From: Prevotellaceae bacterium UBA1746
GTDB lineage: Bacteria; Bacteroidota; Bacteroidia; Bacteroidales; Bacteroidaceae
Direction: 5' to 3'
Assembly (NCBI GenBank): GCA_905369775.1
Contig: CAJPJR010000002.1
Location: 1 to 64,000 of the forward strand
DNA length: 64,000 bases
Positions within the stretch are counted from its first letter, which is position 1, and each line of letters begins with the position of its first letter. The notes under the pieces are model-generated. The model did no database searches. It was given only the letters and a program-made list of their open reading frames with translations, and was not told the origin of the DNA. Position numbers and translations under genes: made by a program. Of this stretch, positions 35,829-44,892 are shown one piece after another.

Positions 35829-35917
35829 CAAGCTAACCGAATGCGCACTTCCCACGCCCCCTCCGGACAGCGTGTGAAAAAGCGTGCGCCACACTCCACA
35901 CTAACCTGCGATACCCC

Positions 35918-37090
35918 ATGTCGGTAGAAATCACTAAAGTGCAAAACCGCGCGGAGCTCAAAAAATTCATCCGCTTCAACTACGAACTCTATAAGGACAA
36001 TCCTTATTCTGTGCCCGATCTGCTCGAGGATATGCTCGACACGTACAATCCGAAGAAGAACCCGGCCTTCGAATTCTGCGAAGCCGACTACTACTTGGCT
36101 TGGCGCGACGGCAAAATCGTGGGACGCGTGGCCTGCATCATCAACCACAAGGCCAACCGCACGTGGAACGAAAAGACGGCGCGCTTCGGATGGATCGACT
36201 TCATCGACGATCTCGAGGTGAGCGGTGCCTTGTTGCGACAAGCCGAAGACTGGGCGCAGGCACACCAATGCGACCGACTCGTCGGACCGCTCGGCTTCAC
36301 CGATCTCGACGCCGAGGGCATGCTCATCGACGGCTTCGATCAGCTCTCGACCATGTCGACCATCTACAACTATCCCTACTATCCGCAGCATCTCGAGCAC
36401 TACGGCTACACGCACGACGTGGATTGGGTGGAGCGCAAGATCTTTGTGCCCGAAAACGGACACGAGGCCGATCAGGCCAAGTATTTCCGTGTGGCCGAGA
36501 TCGTGAAACAGCGACTCAACCTCCGTGTGCGCAAATTCAAGAGCGTGAAGGAGATCAAGAAGGACGGCTATCTCTATCGCGTCTTCGACGTGGTGAACAA
36601 GGCCTACGCACCCCTCTTCGGATTCAGCGAGATCAATCGCGCACAGGTCGACAAATATGCCAACCAATACCTGCAGTTCCTCGATCTGCGCCTGCTCACC
36701 GTCATCGAAAACGCCGAGGGCGAACCGGTGGCCATGGGCGTGGGCATCGGTTCGCTCTCGCACGCGCTCCAAAAGGCCAAGGGCAAGCTCTTCCCCTTCG
36801 GGTGGTGGCACCTGCTGAAGGCCATCTACTTCAAGCGCTCCGAAATCATTGACCTCCTCCTCGTGGCCGTCCTGCCCGAATACCAGAGCAAGGGCGTGAA
36901 TGCGCTGCTCTTTGCCGACATCATCCCCATCGCCAAGGAAATGGGCTTCAAGTGGGCCGAGAGTCATCCGCAACTCGAGACCAACAACAAGAGCCAGGAT
37001 CAGTGGAAACACCTCGACCAGGTGGTGCACAAACGCCGCCGCTGCTACCGGAAGCCCATCGGAACCACCACGGCTACCGATCCCGCTTAA
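35918..37090 (+). CDS. GNAT-like N-acetyltransferase family protein
   Basis: The protein has 390 residues. The N half has a degenerate GNAT region (FEFCEADYYLAWRDGKIVGR, DFIDDLEVSGALL). The C half has a second, LLVAVLPEYQSKGVNALLFAD, which carries the acetyl-CoA loop pattern Q-S-K-G-V-N. The family is common in Bacteroidota and unassigned in substrate. It is 42 bases upstream of parE on the same strand and the first gene after the promoter. Confidence 0.78.
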   Translation: MSVEITKVQNRAELKKFIRFNYELYKDNPYSVPDLLEDMLDTYNPKKNPAFEFCEADYYLAWRDGKIVGRVACIINHKANRTWNEKTARFGWIDFIDDLEVSGALLRQAEDWAQAHQCDRLVGPLGFTDLDAEGMLIDGFDQLSTMSTIYNYPYYPQHLEHYGYTHDVDWVERKIFVPENGHEADQAKYFRVAEIVKQRLNLRVRKFKSVKEIKKDGYLYRVFDVVNKAYAPLFGFSEINRAQVDKYANQYLQFLDLRLLTVIENAEGEPVAMGVGIGSLSHALQKAKGKLFPFGWWHLLKAIYFKRSEIIDLLLVAVLPEYQSKGVNALLFADIIPIAKEMGFKWAESHPQLETNNKSQDQWKHLDQVVHKRRRCYRKPIGTTTATDPA

Positions 37091-37132
37091 CCCTCTCCCG
37101 TCACATCTCTTCAATCTCTCCCTTTCTTCATC

Positions 37133-39202
37133 ATGTCCGACGAACTTCTCGATGCCAACGCCCGCAATGCCGCCGACTACAGCGAAGACACCATTCGCCA
37201 CCTCGACGACATGACCCACATTCGCATGCGTCCCGGTATGTACATCGGCCGACTCGGCGACGGATCGCACGCCGAAGATGGCATCTATGTGCTGCTCAAA
37301 GAGAGCATCGACAACTCGATCGACGAGTTTAATGAGGGCTTCGGCAAAAAAATCGAGGTCGAAATCACCGACGAACTCACGGCTTCGATCCGCGACTACG
37401 GGCGAGGCATTCCCCTGGGCAGCCTGATTCCCGCCGTTTCGCAGTTGAACACCGGCGGTAAGTACGACAACGACCAGTACACGGCCTCCGTGGGGCTGAA
37501 CGGTGTGGGTTTGAAAGCCGTCAATGCCCTCTCCCGCCGTTTCGTGGCCCGCGCCTGTCGAGACGGCCAGTTCAGAGAGGCTACCTTCGAAGGCGGAAAA
37601 CTCATCGAAGACCGCAGCGGCGAGACGGAAGAAGAGAACGGCACCTACATTTTCTTCGAACCCGATCCGGCGCTCTTCCTCAACTACCGCTTCCACGCCG
37701 AGTTTGTCGAGACGATGCTCCGCAACTACACCTATCTCAACACGGGCTTGGCCATTTTCCACAACGGCCGCCGCATCATCTCCCGCAACGGTCTGGAAGA
37801 CCTCCTCACCGACAACATGACCTCGCAGGGACTCTACCCCATCGTCCACCTCAAAGGCGAAAACATCGACATCGCCTTCACCCACACCGGGCAGTATGGC
37901 GAGGAATACTACTCCTTTGTCAACGGACAGCACACCACACAGGGCGGAACGCACCAAAGTGCCTTCAAAGAGCACATTGCCCGCACCATCAAGGAGTATT
38001 TCGGCAAAAACTACGACGTGCAGGACGTGCGCAACGGACTCGTGGCCGCCATTGCCGTGCGTGTGATCGAGCCGATGTTCGAATCGCAAACCAAAATCAA
38101 GCTCGGTTCGCTCACCATGGCCCCCGACAAGGACAAAAACGGCAAGCCTTTCGCCTTGAGCGGTGTGAGTGTCAACAAGTTTGTGGGCGACTTCGTCAAA
38201 GAGCAGGTGGACAACTACCTGCACAAGCACCTCGACGTGGCGGAAGTCATGCAGCAAAAAATTCAGGAGAGCGAGAAAGAGCGCAAAGCCATTGCCGGCG
38301 TGACGAAACTGGCCCGCGAACGCGCCAAAAAGGCCAACCTCCACAACAAAAAGCTGCGCGACTGCCACGTGCACCTCAACGATGCGCCGCCCAAACCCAA
38401 GCGCGGGCAGGATGAAGTGGTGGACCTGCGCTTCGACTCGAGCATCTTCATCACCGAGGGCAATTCGGCTTCCGGAAGCATCACGCAATGCCGCGATGTC
38501 AACACGCAAGCCGTCTTCTCCCTCCGCGGTAAGCCCCTCAACTCCTACGGGCTGACGAAAAAAGTGGTGTACGAAAACGAGGAATTCAACCTCTTGCAGG
38601 CGGCACTCAACATTGAAGACGGACTCGACGGCCTGCGCTACAACAAAGTCATCATTGCCACCGACGCCGACGTGGACGGCATGCACATCCGCCTCCTGAT
38701 GATGACCTTCTTCCTCCAGTTCTTTCCCGATCTGGTGAAGAAGGGACACGTCTACATCCTGCAAACGCCGCTCTTCCGCGTGCGCAACAAGAAAAAGGCC
38801 GCACCGGCCACCGCTGAGGCCGACGAGAAGGGCAAAAAGAAAACCGCCGGCGGCAAAAATGGCGGGGCAAAAGGCACAGCGGGCCGAAAGGCGCGCGCCA
38901 ATGCCCGCACCGAATACGAAACGGTCTACTGCTACAACGAAGAAGAGCGACTGGCCGCCATCGAACGCCTCTCGCCCAACCCCGAAATCACCCGATTCAA
39001 AGGACTCGGCGAGATTTCGGCCGACGAATTCAAGAACTTCATCGGACCGGATATGCGACTCGAACCCGTCACCCTCCACAAAAGCGACAAGGTGAAGGAA
39101 CTCTTGGCTTACTACATGGGCAAAAACACCATGGAACGCCAGAATTTCATCATCGACAACCTCGTCATCGAAGAGGACATCGTCGACGAAACCACGGCTT
39201 AA
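37133..39202 (+). CDS. parE: DNA topoisomerase IV subunit B (type IIA)
   Basis: This 689-residue protein decatenates and relaxes DNA with ParC. The GHKL ATPase shows ESIDNSIDEF, DYGRGIP and GLNGVGLKAVNALS. The TOPRIM domain shows ITEGNSASGSI and ATDADVDGMHIR. EGNSASGSI rather than EGDSAGGSA argues for ParE-like over GyrB. A Lys/Ala/Gly-rich insertion (~residues 560-595: KKKAAPATAEADEKGKKK and following) interrupts the region between TOPRIM and the C-terminal NPEITRFKGLGE motif. A ParC gene is not in the window. Confidence 0.93.
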   Translation: MSDELLDANARNAADYSEDTIRHLDDMTHIRMRPGMYIGRLGDGSHAEDGIYVLLKESIDNSIDEFNEGFGKKIEVEITDELTASIRDYGRGIPLGSLIPAVSQLNTGGKYDNDQYTASVGLNGVGLKAVNALSRRFVARACRDGQFREATFEGGKLIEDRSGETEEENGTYIFFEPDPALFLNYRFHAEFVETMLRNYTYLNTGLAIFHNGRRIISRNGLEDLLTDNMTSQGLYPIVHLKGENIDIAFTHTGQYGEEYYSFVNGQHTTQGGTHQSAFKEHIARTIKEYFGKNYDVQDVRNGLVAAIAVRVIEPMFESQTKIKLGSLTMAPDKDKNGKPFALSGVSVNKFVGDFVKEQVDNYLHKHLDVAEVMQQKIQESEKERKAIAGVTKLARERAKKANLHNKKLRDCHVHLNDAPPKPKRGQDEVVDLRFDSSIFITEGNSASGSITQCRDVNTQAVFSLRGKPLNSYGLTKKVVYENEEFNLLQAALNIEDGLDGLRYNKVIIATDADVDGMHIRLLMMTFFLQFFPDLVKKGHVYILQTPLFRVRNKKKAAPATAEADEKGKKKTAGGKNGGAKGTAGRKARANARTEYETVYCYNEEERLAAIERLSPNPEITRFKGLGEISADEFKNFIGPDMRLEPVTLHKSDKVKELLAYYMGKNTMERQNFIIDNLVIEEDIVDETTA

Positions 39203-39240
39203 CCCCTCCCGTCGCACGACGTCCTCAAGCCCCTACCCCC

Positions 39241-39765
39241 ATGTCCACTCCCTCTTCCCCCTCCTCCCCGGCACCGAACGACGCCCCCGCGCCGAGTGCC
39301 GAAAAAGTGGCCCTCTTTCCCGGCAGCTTCGACCCCTTCACCATCGGGCACGCCAGCATCGTGCGACGCGCCCTCACGCTCTTCGATCGGGTGGTGGTGG
39401 GCGTGGGCTACAACATCAACAAACGCTCGTTTTTCACCCCCGCCGAGCGCGTCGAAGCCATCCGCCGTGTCTATGCCGCCGAGCCGCGCGTCACGGTCGA
39501 GGCCTACGACGATCTGACCGCCGACTTGGCGCTGCGCGTCGGGGCGCGCTTTGTGCTCCGCGGCATCCGATCGGTCAAAGACTTCGAGTACGAACGAGAC
39601 ATCGCCGGCATCAACCACCGACTCTCCGACGTCGAAACCGTACTCCTCTTCACCGAACCCCATTATGCCGACATCTCCTCCACCGTGGTGCGAGAACTGC
39701 TTTCCTTCGGCAAAGATGTCAGCGCTTTCCTTCCCGCAATTCCCAACAACATCCCTAAGACATGA
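39241..39765 (+). CDS. coaD: Phosphopantetheine adenylyltransferase
   Basis: This 174-residue protein catalyses the penultimate step of coenzyme A synthesis. The nucleotidyltransferase motif T-I-G-H is at residues 34-37 within FPGSFDPFTIGHASI. RSVKDFEYERDIAGIN and the C-terminal ISSTVVRELLSFG are family signatures. A Ser/Pro-rich extension of ~22 residues precedes the fold; an internal start cannot be excluded. Its stop overlaps the ATG of the S41 peptidase by 4 bases. Confidence 0.95.
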   Translation: MSTPSSPSSPAPNDAPAPSAEKVALFPGSFDPFTIGHASIVRRALTLFDRVVVGVGYNINKRSFFTPAERVEAIRRVYAAEPRVTVEAYDDLTADLALRVGARFVLRGIRSVKDFEYERDIAGINHRLSDVETVLLFTEPHYADISSTVVRELLSFGKDVSAFLPAIPNNIPKT

Positions 39766-41393
39766 AGTTTTCCTCCTTCGTCAACCGACTTCTGCCCCTG
39801 GTCGTGGCCTTGGTCACCCTCCTGCCGGCCACCGCACAGCGGCGCCGCGCACTCGAACAGCCCGATCCTGACCTTATGCGCAAACTGACCATCGCGCAAT
39901 TGGCCATCACCCAACTCTACGTCGACAGTGTCGACCAGAAAAAGCTCGTCGAGAACGCCATCAACGGCATGCTCTCGAAACTCGATCCCCACTCGGCCTA
40001 CTCCAATCCCGAGGAAACGCGCCGCATGAACGAACCCCTCGAAGGTAACTTCGAAGGCATCGGCGTGCAATTCAACATGCTCGAAGATACCCTCGTGGTG
40101 ATTCAGGCCATCGCCAAAGGGCCGTCGCAAAAAGCCGGCATCACCAACGGCGATCGCATTGTTTCGGTCGACGGACGCCCCATTGCCGGCGTGAAACTCG
40201 AGCGCGACAGCATCATGAAGCTCCTGCGCGGACCCAAAGGCACGAAGGTTTCGCTCGGCATCGTCCGCCCCTCCGTCAACGGCGTGCTCACCTTTGTCGT
40301 CACCCGCGACAAAATCCCGATGAACACCCTCGATGCGGCCTACATGATCGCACCCGGCGTCGGCTACATCCGTTTGGACCGCTTCGGGGCCACCTCCGGC
40401 AAAGAAGTGCGCGAAGCCATCGCCCAATTGCAGAAGCAGGGCATGAAAGATCTCCTTTTCGACCTCGAAAGCAACGGCGGGGGTTACCTCGGAGCCGCCG
40501 TGGACGTGGCCAGCCAATTCCTCAATCCCAAAGATCTCGTGGTCTACACCGAAGGACGCGCCACACCCAAACAGGTGTTCGAGGCACAATCCGGCGGACT
40601 CTTCCGCAAGGGGCGCCTCATTGTCCTGGTCGATGAGTTCAGCGCCTCGGCTGCCGAGATTGTCACCGGCGCCGTGCAAGACCACGACCGCGCACTCGTC
40701 GTCGGACGCCGCACCTTCGGAAAGGGACTCGTGCAGCGCCCCATCGATCTGCCCGACGGATCCATGATTCGCCTCACCACCAGCCACTATTTCACCCCCT
40801 CCGGACGCTGCATACAGAAGCCTTACGTGCCCGGACAGAAGGAAGATTACTCGCAAGACCTCGAAAAGCGATTTAAGCACGGCGAACTCATCCACGCCGA
40901 CTCCATCCATCTCGATTCTTCCAAGGTGTATCACACGCTGATGGAGCATCGCAAGGTCTACGGCGGAGGCGGCATCATGCCCGACGTCTTTGTGCCCCTC
41001 GACACCGCGGCCTACACCAAATACTACCTCGCCATGCGCCGCTACAACCTTTTCAACGACGCCGTGCTGCGCTATGTCGACAAAAATCGCGCCACACTGC
41101 TCGACCGCTACAAGCGTTTCGACGATTTCGAGAAGAACTTTGAAGTGCCCGCCGAACTCATTGCCCGCGTCGAAGCCGAAGCGGCCAAAAAGAAGGTGAC
41201 GCCCAAGGACGAAGCCGAGCGCAAAGCCACCATGGACGACCTCAAATTCGTGCTCAAGTGCCTCATCGCCTACGATGTCTGGGACCGCAACGAATACTAC
41301 ACCCTGGTGAACCGCAGAAACGACGTGGTGAAAGAAGCCCTGCGCCAACTGACGGTGAATCGCAGCATCCCCGCCGGCACGCGCAGCCGCTAA
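39762..41393 (+). CDS. S41 family C-terminal processing peptidase
   Basis: This 543-residue protein has a signal peptide ending near A-T-A-Q (residue 25). A PDZ domain spans ~85-165 (GDRIVSVDGRPIAGV). The tail-specific protease core has the catalytic Ser in VDEFSASAAEIVTG (~296) and Lys in RRTFGKGLVQ (~321). It cleaves the C-termini of periplasmic proteins. The C-terminal ~120 residues form a helical extension common in Bacteroidota members. It is translationally coupled to coaD. Confidence 0.93.
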   Translation: MKFSSFVNRLLPLVVALVTLLPATAQRRRALEQPDPDLMRKLTIAQLAITQLYVDSVDQKKLVENAINGMLSKLDPHSAYSNPEETRRMNEPLEGNFEGIGVQFNMLEDTLVVIQAIAKGPSQKAGITNGDRIVSVDGRPIAGVKLERDSIMKLLRGPKGTKVSLGIVRPSVNGVLTFVVTRDKIPMNTLDAAYMIAPGVGYIRLDRFGATSGKEVREAIAQLQKQGMKDLLFDLESNGGGYLGAAVDVASQFLNPKDLVVYTEGRATPKQVFEAQSGGLFRKGRLIVLVDEFSASAAEIVTGAVQDHDRALVVGRRTFGKGLVQRPIDLPDGSMIRLTTSHYFTPSGRCIQKPYVPGQKEDYSQDLEKRFKHGELIHADSIHLDSSKVYHTLMEHRKVYGGGGIMPDVFVPLDTAAYTKYYLAMRRYNLFNDAVLRYVDKNRATLLDRYKRFDDFEKNFEVPAELIARVEAEAAKKKVTPKDEAERKATMDDLKFVLKCLIAYDVWDRNEYYTLVNRRNDVVKEALRQLTVNRSIPAGTRSR

Positions 41394-41423
41394 TCGGGAT
41401 GAAACACACGCTCTAAAACAAGA

Positions 41424-41463
41424 AGACTCGGTGACCGAATGATTTCGATCACCGAGTTCTTTC
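41424..41463 (+). terminator. Terminator of the GNAT-parE-coaD-S41 run
   Basis: ACTCGGTGA (41426-41434) pairs with TCACCGAGT (41449-41457), inner CGAA/TTCG, followed by TCTTTCG. Confidence 0.75.
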
Positions 41464-41763
41464 GTAAAAAACAAATCTGCCGCGGAACAACCGGTGCTCC
41501 CGGCAAGCCGGCGGACGGCGGCAACAAAAAAAAGACGCTGTGGTACGACGCTCGCCCTCCTTGTGGGTGGCGTGACGGCCGGGCAGCGTGCCGACTCGTG
41601 CGGTGGAGCCGAACAAAACAAAACGAACCGGGGTGTCATAGTATGAGATCATCAAGGATAACCGGTTGGGGACAGGGCGTCGCCGCCTGCATCCTCCGCG
41701 CATCGGCCGGAGCCGGAAACCGCACTGCGAAGGGACGACGACTGCTACGAGTCTCTGACGCAG

Positions 41764-41771
41764 CAAAAGTA
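41764..41771 (-). promoter_or_regulatory. Orphan -7 element, minus strand
   Basis: TACTTTTG matches TAnnTTTG exactly, but there is no protein gene downstream on that strand before the S41 gene's far end. Confidence 0.35.
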
Positions 41772-41936
41772 CCCCTTCGGAGTGACACTGAGCGACAATG
41801 CACCGCGCGCGTCCGTTAAATCCGATACGGCAAGTGCATTTCTCAGACGCCGACGGCCACAAGCCACGGAAAACAGCCCCTTTTTTCGTAATTTCGCGCC
41901 GCTTACACACAGACTTCACTACACAATCCGTTTTAC

Positions 41937-42779
41937 ATGACCGTTTTAGCTTTCACACTCATCCTCCTTGTCGGCGCCTACGCCGCAGGACTGCTCGGTT
42001 CGCTCACCGGTTTGGGCGGCGGGGTGGTCGTCATTCCGCTCCTCACGCTCTGTTTCGGGGTCGACTTCCACTATGCCGTCGGCGCCGCCCTCGTGGCTTC
42101 CATCGCCACCTCCAGCGGTTCGGGTGCCGCCTACGTCAAAGAGGGCATCACCAACATTCGTTTGGGCATGCTCCTCGAGATTGCCACCACACTCGGCGCA
42201 GTGGCGGGTGCCGCCGTGGCCATCTATCTCAACAACTCCGTGCTGGCCGTCATCTTCGGCGGCGTACTCACCCTCACCGCCCTCTCCCAGCGCCGCAAAC
42301 ATGAGGACCACACCGACGTGAAAGGCAGTGATCTGGCTCGCCGTCTCAAACTCTTCGGCACCTATCCCGACAAAAACGGACAACTCGTGCCCTACCAACT
42401 GACCAACGTGGCGGGCGGTTTCGGCGTGATGCTCTTGGCCGGTTTGCTTTCGGGCATCCTCGGCATCGGATCGGGCGTGCTCAAAGTCCTGGCCATGGAC
42501 ACCTGCATGAAAGTGCCCTTCAAAGTGAGCACCACCACCTCCAACTTCATGATCGGCGTCACCGCTTGTGCCTCGGCCGTGGTCTACATTCAGCGCGGCA
42601 ACATCGTGCCGGGCATTGCCTTCCCCATCATGATCGGTGTACTCCTCGGTGCGCTCACCGGCGCACGCCTGCTCAAACGGATGGATGTGTCGCTGCTGCG
42701 CAAAATCTTCTTCTTCGCCATTCTCGCCGTCGCCCTCAATATGATCTACATGGGCTTCACCGGCGGGCTCAACCACTAA
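41937..42779 (+). CDS. TSUP family permease (sulfite exporter TauE/SafE type)
   Basis: This 280-residue membrane protein has about eight helices. The two family repeats are visible: GSLTGLGGGVVVIPLLTLCFG followed by SIATSSGSGAAYV, and GILGIGSGVLKVLAMD followed by STTTSNFMIGVTACAS. The family moves sulfur-containing or organic anions; the direction and substrate here are unknown. The next gene encodes DUF1634, its usual partner. Confidence 0.92.
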   Translation: MTVLAFTLILLVGAYAAGLLGSLTGLGGGVVVIPLLTLCFGVDFHYAVGAALVASIATSSGSGAAYVKEGITNIRLGMLLEIATTLGAVAGAAVAIYLNNSVLAVIFGGVLTLTALSQRRKHEDHTDVKGSDLARRLKLFGTYPDKNGQLVPYQLTNVAGGFGVMLLAGLLSGILGIGSGVLKVLAMDTCMKVPFKVSTTTSNFMIGVTACASAVVYIQRGNIVPGIAFPIMIGVLLGALTGARLLKRMDVSLLRKIFFFAILAVALNMIYMGFTGGLNH

Positions 42780-42793
42780 CCCATCGCTCCATC

Positions 42794-43174
42794 ATGCAGA
42801 AACCTGACATCCAACAACTCATCGGCAACACCCTGCGCCGCGGGGTCACGCTGGCTTGTGTGCTGGCCGCGCTGGGCGGTCTCTACTATCTCATCGCTCA
42901 CGGCGCAGATGCCGTGCCCGACTACCGACATTTCGATCCGCACACAGCCGCCGCACAGACCGACTACACCAGCCTCACGGGCATCGTGCGCGGTGTTGCG
43001 GCACTCAATGCCCATAGCTGCATCCAGCTCGGGGTCGTGGCGCTCATTCTCACCCCCATCATGCGCGTGGTGCTCTCGCTCCTCGACTTCACTCTCGAGC
43101 GCGATTGGCTCTATGCCGCCATCACCGCCATCGTTTTGGCCGTGATCGTCGTCAACTCCATCGGGGGCTTCTGA
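42794..43174 (+). CDS. DUF1634 membrane protein, TSUP partner
   Basis: This 126-residue protein has three hydrophobic helices (GVTLACVLAALGGLYYLIA, CIQLGVVALILTPIMRVVLS, AAITAIVLAVIVVN). The pattern L-R-x-G-V...F-D-P-H and the position 14 bases after a TSUP permease fit DUF1634. It probably acts as an accessory subunit of the transporter. Confidence 0.85.
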   Translation: MQKPDIQQLIGNTLRRGVTLACVLAALGGLYYLIAHGADAVPDYRHFDPHTAAAQTDYTSLTGIVRGVAALNAHSCIQLGVVALILTPIMRVVLSLLDFTLERDWLYAAITAIVLAVIVVNSIGGF

Positions 43175-43239
43175 TCGAAACGCCCTTCTTTCTCGGAAAA
43201 CGCCCCGTTTTCCACGCAAAGTCCCCTTTTTTCTAAGGC

Positions 43240-43285
43240 AAAAGCGCCCCGCACGGCAGAATCCCGTCGTGTGGGGCGCTTTTCT
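43240..43285 (+). terminator. Rho-independent terminator of the TSUP operon
   Basis: AAAAGCGCCCC (43240-43250) pairs with GGGGCGCTTTT (43273-43283), with an inner CACG/CGTG stem. Confidence 0.88.
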
Positions 43286-43356
43286 CACATTTTTATTTGC
43301 CACAGACAAAAGAAATGCCCAAATTCGCAGTAAGTATCATTCTAAAACTTTGTTCT

Positions 43357-44598
43357 ATGGTTAAATCTTTACTCTCAATCGCAATGTTCCTCGCCGTTGG
43401 TCTCACGGCTGCCGCCCAAGACAACCTCGTCAAGAACGGTGACTTCGAAAACTGGGACGGCGGTGCGCCCGCCCAATGGCAGAAAAGTGCCAAAGGCAGC
43501 CCCTCGAATGCCACGGTGAAGGAAGCCGCAGAAGGCCGCAGCGGAAAGGCGCTCGAAGTAGAGCACAAGGGCGAAGGCAAAAAGGCGCTGAACTCGCGCT
43601 ACCACTGCGATGCGCTCCAGCTCAAGGCCGGCAATTATACCCTTTCGTTCTATGCCAAAGCGGTAAGCAAAGGAGTGGTTAGTGGCGGTTGGCACCCCAC
43701 CGGAGCAACCGAACCGAAAGACTACAAATATGGCCAAGAGCTCGAAGTCGACAACAACGAGTGGAAGCAATTCACCCTCCAATTCACTTTGGACCAGGAC
43801 GCTTCGATCGACGTCTTCGTGGTGAACAAGAAGAAATCGGAAGGCGCAGTCTTCTTTGACGACGTGACGCTCACGGCCGTCGGCACAACGCCCGCTCCCG
43901 ATCCTAAACCGGAGCCCAAACCGGAGCCTAAGCCCACGCCTGATCCCAAGCCCGAACCCAAGCCCGAACCCAAGCCCGAAACGCCCGTCGGCGCCACCGT
44001 TTACGAAAAGGCACTCACGGACAATGCCGACGGCTGGACGCTCGAGCAGGGCAACCTGCCCGAAGGCCTGACCGCTGTATGGGCGCAAGACGCCAAATTC
44101 AGTCTGAAGGCTACGGCTCACACCGGCAGCAAGAAGAAAGGCAACGAAAAGATCTACGCTTCCGAGGCTTGGGCCATCTCGCCCGAGGTGGAACTCACCA
44201 AGAATTCGTTCGTGAGCTTCGAACATGCCCTCAACTTCAAGACCGACGCTTCGACGCAAGGCTTCTACATCCGCGAGGGTGAAAACGGAGCTTGGCAGGA
44301 ACTCGAAGTGAAGGAATGGCCGGCCGGCAACAAGTGGGACTATGTGAAATCCGGTACCATCGACTTGCGCAACTACACGGGCAAGAAGGTGCAGTTCGGC
44401 TTCAAGTACACCAGCACCACCGAAGGTGCCGCCACTTGGGAGGTCAAGAACTTCGTCGTGGCCCAGGATCCCGAAGCCGTGAACCGCGTCAATGCCAGCA
44501 ACGGTCGCACCGTGATCTTCGATCTCAACGGTCGTCGTGTCGAGAAAGCCGAACGCGGTGTCTACATCATCAACGGCGTGAAGACCGTCGTGCACTAA
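43357..44598 (+). CDS. Secreted carbohydrate-binding/adhesin-like protein with KPEP linker
   Basis: This is a 413-residue protein with a signal peptide (LLSIAMFLAVGLTAAAQ). A CBM4/9-like jelly-roll domain starts at NLVKNGDFENWDGGAP (~22-180). A linker of K-P-E-P and P-D-P-K repeats follows (~185-215). A second jelly-roll of the cleaved-adhesin / choice-of-anchor type (YEKALTDNADGWTLEQGNLP) comes next, then the tail IFDLNGRRVEKAERGVYIIN. It has no catalytic motif, so it is likely a surface glycan-binding protein. The ATG at 43357 puts the signal peptide at the N-terminus; 20 further codons upstream are open. Confidence 0.8.
   Translation: MVKSLLSIAMFLAVGLTAAAQDNLVKNGDFENWDGGAPAQWQKSAKGSPSNATVKEAAEGRSGKALEVEHKGEGKKALNSRYHCDALQLKAGNYTLSFYAKAVSKGVVSGGWHPTGATEPKDYKYGQELEVDNNEWKQFTLQFTLDQDASIDVFVVNKKKSEGAVFFDDVTLTAVGTTPAPDPKPEPKPEPKPTPDPKPEPKPEPKPETPVGATVYEKALTDNADGWTLEQGNLPEGLTAVWAQDAKFSLKATAHTGSKKKGNEKIYASEAWAISPEVELTKNSFVSFEHALNFKTDASTQGFYIREGENGAWQELEVKEWPAGNKWDYVKSGTIDLRNYTGKKVQFGFKYTSTTEGAATWEVKNFVVAQDPEAVNRVNASNGRTVIFDLNGRRVEKAERGVYIINGVKTVVH
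43903..43980 (+). repeat. In-gene tandem repeat encoding K-P-E-P / P-D-P-K linker
   Basis: Repeated six- and twelve-base units of the type aagcccgaaccc encode an extended Pro/Lys/Glu linker between two beta domains. Such tracts can change length by slippage in steps that keep the frame. Confidence 0.7.
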
Positions 44599-44647
44599 TC
44601 GCCGCGGCCTCGCCACGCTGCCTGCGCGCAGCCCCCTCTTTTCATCG

Positions 44648-44687
44648 CCTCCCGGCGGTCGTTCGCCCGACCGCCGAGGGGCGTTTT
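44648..44687 (+). terminator. Terminator of the KPEP protein gene
   Basis: CGGCGGTCG (44653-44661) pairs with CGACCGCCG (44668-44676); a CCTC/GAGG base extends it. A run of five T follows. Confidence 0.8.
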
Positions 44688-44806
44688 TGCGTTGGCGGCT
44701 GCGCATTTCGACCCTCGTCACTACTTTTGTCGCTTTTGAGGCGTTTTTCCGCACCTATCTGCGTGAATTACTGCACAAAACACAAACGCGCGTCGCGCTT
44801 TTTTCG

Positions 44807-44814
44807 TATTTTTG
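44807..44814 (+). promoter_or_regulatory. -7 element of fhs
   Basis: TATTTTTG, about 79 bases upstream of the fhs ATG. Confidence 0.55.
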
Positions 44815-44892
44815 CACCGCCGTCCTCCCCAACTTCTTCGTGACGACGGCACACTTTTGCCTTATTCTTCCACCCCTCTCCCCCATCCCCCC

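Larger units (their letters stand above)
35103..35917. other. 815-base intergenic region without a convincing gene
   Basis: It contains the hexosaminidase promoter at one end and the GNAT-operon -7 box (35821-35828) at the other. Several frames of 100-230 codons overlap here on both strands but are rich in Arg, Cys and His and share no motif with known families. I regard it as noncoding or decayed sequence. Confidence 0.5.
41394..41936. other. Intergenic region before the TSUP operon
   Basis: It contains the S41 terminator, an orphan minus-strand -7 box at 41764-41771, an eight-base A tract near 41527, and a near-consensus plus box TAATTTCG at 41889-41896. No protein-coding gene is convincing. 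Confidence 0.5.

Noticed and set aside
35600..39217. 1205-codon minus-strand frame opposite the GNAT and parE genes
   Set aside because: It covers two real plus-strand genes plus intergenic sequence and has no motif.
43903..43980. Short regular repeats as a possible CRISPR
   Set aside because: They are in frame and encode a Pro/Lys/Glu linker; there are no spacers.
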